Of a DNA stretch of 8,602 nucleotides, positions 6,283-8,602 are shown piece after piece. Numbering within the stretch: the first letter of the stretch is position 1; every line of letters starts with the position of its first letter. The DNA is taken from assembly GCA_018699075.1 (NCBI GenBank), contig JABIPV010000100.1, forward strand, positions 1-8,602, given 5' to 3'. Below the pieces are notes generated by a model. The model searched no databases. It saw only the letters and a program-made list of their open reading frames with translations, and was not told where the DNA came from. A program made the position numbers and the translations under genes. The DNA is from Kordiimonadaceae bacterium (GTDB lineage: Bacteria; Pseudomonadota; Alphaproteobacteria; Sphingomonadales; Emcibacteraceae).

Positions 6283-7306
6283 CGCGTTCGCCGTCAATCA
6301 ATGCTCTTTTACGGTCAAGTCCCCAACGATAACCACCAAGTGATCCATCGCCACGTAATATCCTGTGACACGGTATTAAAATACCAATATTATTACGGGC
6401 ATTTGCCGATGCAACAGCGCGTACGGCTTTTGGTTCACCCATTCGGGTGGCTTGTTCTTTATAACTAAGCACTTCACCCGGCTTAACGCTCATCAAAAAG
6501 CGCCAAACGCGCATTTGAAAGGCTGTGCCATTTAAATGGAGTGGAATATCGGGACATACGGCCCCTTCACTAATATGTTTATTCAGTTCTTCCATCCAAA
6601 TATTAAGCTGATCATCATTATTTGCGGATGTTTCAAATAAATGCGCATGGGGATATTCGGATTTAAGCTTGTCTTCTAGCTCATGAACACTTTCACCAAA
6701 ATGTACCATACAAACGCCGCGATCTGTCGCCGCCATAATGATCATACCAAGACTGGTTTCGCGAATGGCATAGGATATCTCTTCGCCCTTTCCTCCTGCG
6801 CGATAAGCCGCAGGTGTCATGCCAATGCGTCCATCAATTTGTTCATATACACGGCTTGATGACCCGTACCCTGCTTCATATATGGCACCAGATATATCAT
6901 CACCTTCTTTAAGCGCCGCTTTAAAGCTGTTTAAACGAAGCCCATTTTGATATTCTTTCGGTGATACGCCGTAAGCCTTTTTAAATTTACGTTGAATATG
7001 ATGGGGGCTTAGGTTTGAAATATCAGCCAGTGTCTCAAGGGTAATTTTTTCTTCCGCTTGATCTTCAATATAAGTGGCAATCTTCGTAAGGCTATTAACA
7101 TCGCGCGGGTTACATTTCTTACACGCACGAAGGCTCGCCTTCTCTGCCTCATCACAAGATTTAAAAAATCGCATATTTTCCGCTAACGCCGGGCGCGACG
7201 GACAAGAAGGCTTACAATAAACCCCCGTCGTAATCACCCCATAATAAAACACCCCGTCAAACGCTGCATCACGGTTTTTCACTGCTTCTAAATATTCTGT
7301 AGTCAT
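6269..7306 (-). CDS. ada: Ada: methylphosphotriester-sensing regulator and O6-methylguanine-DNA methyltransferase
   Basis: The 345-residue protein has all Ada parts in order. The zinc-bound N-terminal domain holds Cys31, Cys35, Cys62 and Cys65 (YCKPSC and CKKC); Cys31 is the equivalent of the E. coli Cys38 that takes a methyl group from phosphotriesters and switches the protein into an activator. An AraC-type helix-turn-helix domain spans about 70-168 (LSPHHIQRKFKKAYGVSP). The C-terminal methyltransferase domain carries IPCHRIL with acceptor Cys313. It should repair alkylated DNA directly and induce its own gene, as known for the family. The start has GGAG eight bases upstream. No alkB or alkA lies next to it in this window. 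Its 3' end overlaps the dehydrogenase gene. Confidence 0.95.
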   Translation of the reverse strand: MTTEYLEAVKNRDAAFDGVFYYGVITTGVYCKPSCPSRPALAENMRFFKSCDEAEKASLRACKKCNPRDVNSLTKIATYIEDQAEEKITLETLADISNLSPHHIQRKFKKAYGVSPKEYQNGLRLNSFKAALKEGDDISGAIYEAGYGSSSRVYEQIDGRIGMTPAAYRAGGKGEEISYAIRETSLGMIIMAATDRGVCMVHFGESVHELEDKLKSEYPHAHLFETSANNDDQLNIWMEELNKHISEGAVCPDIPLHLNGTAFQMRVWRFLMSVKPGEVLSYKEQATRMGEPKAVRAVASANARNNIGILIPCHRILRGDGSLGGYRWGLDRKRALIDGERATTV

Positions 7307-7328
7307 CGTCTTTGCTCCGTATCAATTA

Positions 7329-7356
7329 ATAATAGAAGCATTTTACCCAAACGCAA
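7329..7356 (-). promoter_or_regulatory. Candidate ada promoter
   Basis: On the minus strand TTGCGT (7351-7356) and TATTAT (7329-7334) are 16 bases apart, ending 22 bases before the ATG at 7306. The -10 differs from TATAAT at one position; the -35 matches only its TTG part, which suits a gene that needs an activator. This is the best sigma-70-like pair in the upstream region. Confidence 0.4.
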
Positions 7357-7358
7357 AA

Positions 7359-7380
7359 AACAATCGTTCCGAATGTTGTT
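7359..7380. promoter_or_regulatory. Imperfect dyad just upstream of the ada -35, possible Ada site
   Basis: AACAA (7359-7363) and TTGTT (7376-7380) face each other around TTCCGAA (7367-7373). The site abuts the candidate -35, where Ada binds its own promoter in E. coli. The sequence does not match the E. coli Ada box, so the assignment is by position only. Confidence 0.22.
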
Positions 7381-7404
7381 GTTTAATGAAAACTAGCCGG
7401 AACC

Positions 7405-7490
7405 GTCACTCCCGCGAAGGCGGGAGTCCATCTGAACCCGACACATCATCTGGACTAAAAGACATGGATACCCGCCTACGCGATTATGAC
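7405..7490. repeat. Inverted-repeat intergenic element (MITE/REP-like, CCCGC..GCGGG type)
   Basis: Two 27-base arms, 7405-7431 and 7464-7490, are inverted copies of each other with 20 of 27 positions matching, starting and ending in GTC/GAC. The left arm contains a perfect eight-base hairpin (ACTCCCGC, loop GAAG, GCGGGAGT, 7408-7427); the right arm retains CCCGCCTACGCG but its hairpin has decayed. The form resembles the abundant palindromic repeats with a GTCAxTCCCGCGAAGGCGGGAxTCCA consensus seen in many proteobacterial genomes. It fills the gap between the amidohydrolase stop (four bases away) and the ada upstream region. It may end or stabilise the amidohydrolase message, although no T run follows. 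No clear target-site duplication is visible. Confidence 0.75.
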
Positions 7491-7493
7491 GAG

Positions 7494-8602
7494 TTATTTG
7501 GTGTAACTCACTTTTCCATCAACAATTGTCATCACCGTTTCACTGTCCATAATTTCGATCGGTTCAATTGTCATCCAGTCTTTGTTGAATATGCTGAAAT
7601 CTGCTTTTTTACCTACTTCGATTGAACCACGGATGTCTTCTTGGAATGCGGCGTGTGCGGCCCAAATTGTCATCGTCTTTAAAGCCTGATCATGGCTAAG
7701 TTTTTCTTCAACGTGCCAGTCATCCGTATGAAAACCATTAAAATCAGTACGTTGGACGAGCGAGAAAAATTCTACTCGTGGGTCACCAACTTCAACGGGG
7801 GCATCTGTGCCTGCTGAAAAACGAATACCCTGATCAATTAGGCTTTTCCAAAGGTAAGCCGTTTTTAGACGCTCGGATCCAATTCGGTCAGGGGCAAAAT
7901 ATAGATCTCCTTTTACGGTTGAGGCTTCAACCACAGCGATGATATCCAGTTCTTTATATCGTTTTTGATCATCAGGATGGATGATTTGTGCGTGTTCAAT
8001 ACGCCAGCGCGGGTCTGGGTCTGCGCGTTCTGATACTGGAACTGCATTAAAGGCTTCTTCATATAAATCGAGTACAAAACGATTGGCAAAATCACCAATG
8101 GCATGGGTTTCGATTTGAACACCTTTTTTAAGGGCGTCAATATAAACTGGCAATGCTTTTTCACGGTCAATAAGCTGAAGCCCTTTGCCTTCTGCATCTT
8201 CATAAGGCTCTAATAGTGCTGCACCGCGTGAACCGAGTGCACCATCAGCGAAATATTTAATGCCTTTGATATCAATCATCCGATCGTCAGAAATTTCAAT
8301 ACCACTTTCTAGTAACTTTTCACCTTCTTCACCCTTATTCACGGCGTAATAAATGCTGGTTTTAAGATTTCCTTCTGTGTGAATTTCTTTTATCACATCA
8401 ATATCATCGTATGTACCGCCCGCCTGTTGTACCTGCGTCCAACCCATGCGGGACATAAAATCAAAACCTGCTTGTAATGACCGCTTATCTTGCTCTCTTG
8501 ATGGCTCTGGAATATGGCGGCGGATAAGGCCCATGGCGTTATCCACAAACATGCCTGTGAGTTCACCATTTTCATCTTTTAATATCTGGCCACCATCTGG
8601 GT
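7494..8602 (-). CDS. Amidohydrolase family 3 (YtcJ-like) protein, N-terminus outside the window
   Basis: The frame runs past the ATG at 8552 to the window edge, reading PDGGQILKDENGELTG before it, which is the normal interior of these enzymes; the true start is not seen. About 368 codons are present out of some 550 usual for the family. Numbered from the internal Met, the metal-site and barrel markers are Lys99 in GIKYFADGALGSR, His150 in THAIGD, His187 in RIEHAQ and Asp250 in GTDAPVE, followed by the closing strand segment GSIEVGKKADFSIF. The family hydrolyses N-formyl or related amides and often carries an export signal, which would lie in the missing part. At 207-216, where relatives commonly read MQPTHATSDM, this protein has VVEASTVKGD, so a usual His is absent. 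Substrate is unknown. Confidence 0.85.
   Translation of the reverse strand, partial: PDGGQILKDENGELTGMFVDNAMGLIRRHIPEPSREQDKRSLQAGFDFMSRMGWTQVQQAGGTYDDIDVIKEIHTEGNLKTSIYYAVNKGEEGEKLLESGIEISDDRMIDIKGIKYFADGALGSRGAALLEPYEDAEGKGLQLIDREKALPVYIDALKKGVQIETHAIGDFANRFVLDLYEEAFNAVPVSERADPDPRWRIEHAQIIHPDDQKRYKELDIIAVVEASTVKGDLYFAPDRIGSERLKTAYLWKSLIDQGIRFSAGTDAPVEVGDPRVEFFSLVQRTDFNGFHTDDWHVEEKLSHDQALKTMTIWAAHAAFQEDIRGSIEVGKKADFSIFNKDWMTIEPIEIMDSETVMTIVDGKVSYTK

Noticed and set aside
7408..7427. Rho-independent terminator for the amidohydrolase gene
   Set aside because: The eight-base hairpin is perfect, but no T run follows on either strand, and it is explained by the repeat arm.
7386..7625. A 79-codon + strand open frame across the repeat and the amidohydrolase end
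   Set aside because: It reads through the palindromic element and is antisense to a well supported gene, with no recognisable protein pattern.
1..8602. CRISPR arrays, tRNA or rRNA genes, toxin-antitoxin or phage-defence genes
   Set aside because: No regular direct repeats, cloverleaf-like or ribosomal sequence, or defence-type domains were seen on either strand.

Overview
The window is about 8.6 kb of compact, protein-coding bacterial DNA made of two unlike parts. Bases 1 to about 690 hold a visibly AT-rich fragment of a nucleotide-sugar 4,6-dehydratase (CapD/WbpM/PglF family). Its wording and codon choice resemble Campylobacterota; this is a judgement from memory of the family, not a search. 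From about 690 to the end, the genes, the palindromic intergenic repeat and the moderate GC content fit a marine-type, fairly AT-rich alphaproteobacterium. I cannot name a genus. The two parts meet inside two genes at once, at a short shared stretch (about 682-695). The join may therefore be a chimera made by assembly or amplification, or an illegitimate recombination. It should be checked before the first 700 bases are treated as a neighbour of the rest.

Layout from left to right: (1) dehydratase fragment, + strand, open at the left edge and ending at the junction; (2) a secreted or periplasmic TPR-like protein, - strand, whose 3' part is lost at the same junction; (3) a 137-base divergent intergenic region with a palindrome; (4) a + strand operon with overlapping genes: an ArsC/low-molecular-weight phosphatase-like protein without its catalytic cysteine, a metallo-beta-lactamase-fold lipoprotein and a DUF2461 protein; (5) a - strand pair, GNAT acetyltransferase then a double-hotdog acyl-CoA thioesterase, running tail to tail into the operon; (6) a + strand pair, a secreted proline-iminopeptidase-like alpha/beta hydrolase and a short-chain dehydrogenase; (7) ada on the - strand, whose end overlaps the dehydrogenase end; (8) an 86-base inverted-repeat element of the common proteobacterial CCCGC..GCGGG type; (9) the C-terminal two thirds of an amidohydrolase-3 (YtcJ-like) protein, - strand, running off the right edge.

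Most genes look like housekeeping or accessory metabolism and DNA repair: alkylation damage response, thioester hydrolysis, peptide or ester hydrolysis, amide hydrolysis. They do not form one obvious pathway. The most unusual biology is the ArsC-like protein: both P-loop cysteines are serine, while the P-loop Arg, the Asp of the WGLPDPA motif and the two distal redox-type cysteines are kept. It is translationally coupled to a zinc hydrolase lipoprotein. No RNA gene, CRISPR array or complete insertion sequence was seen, and no gene-free stretch exceeds 300 bases.
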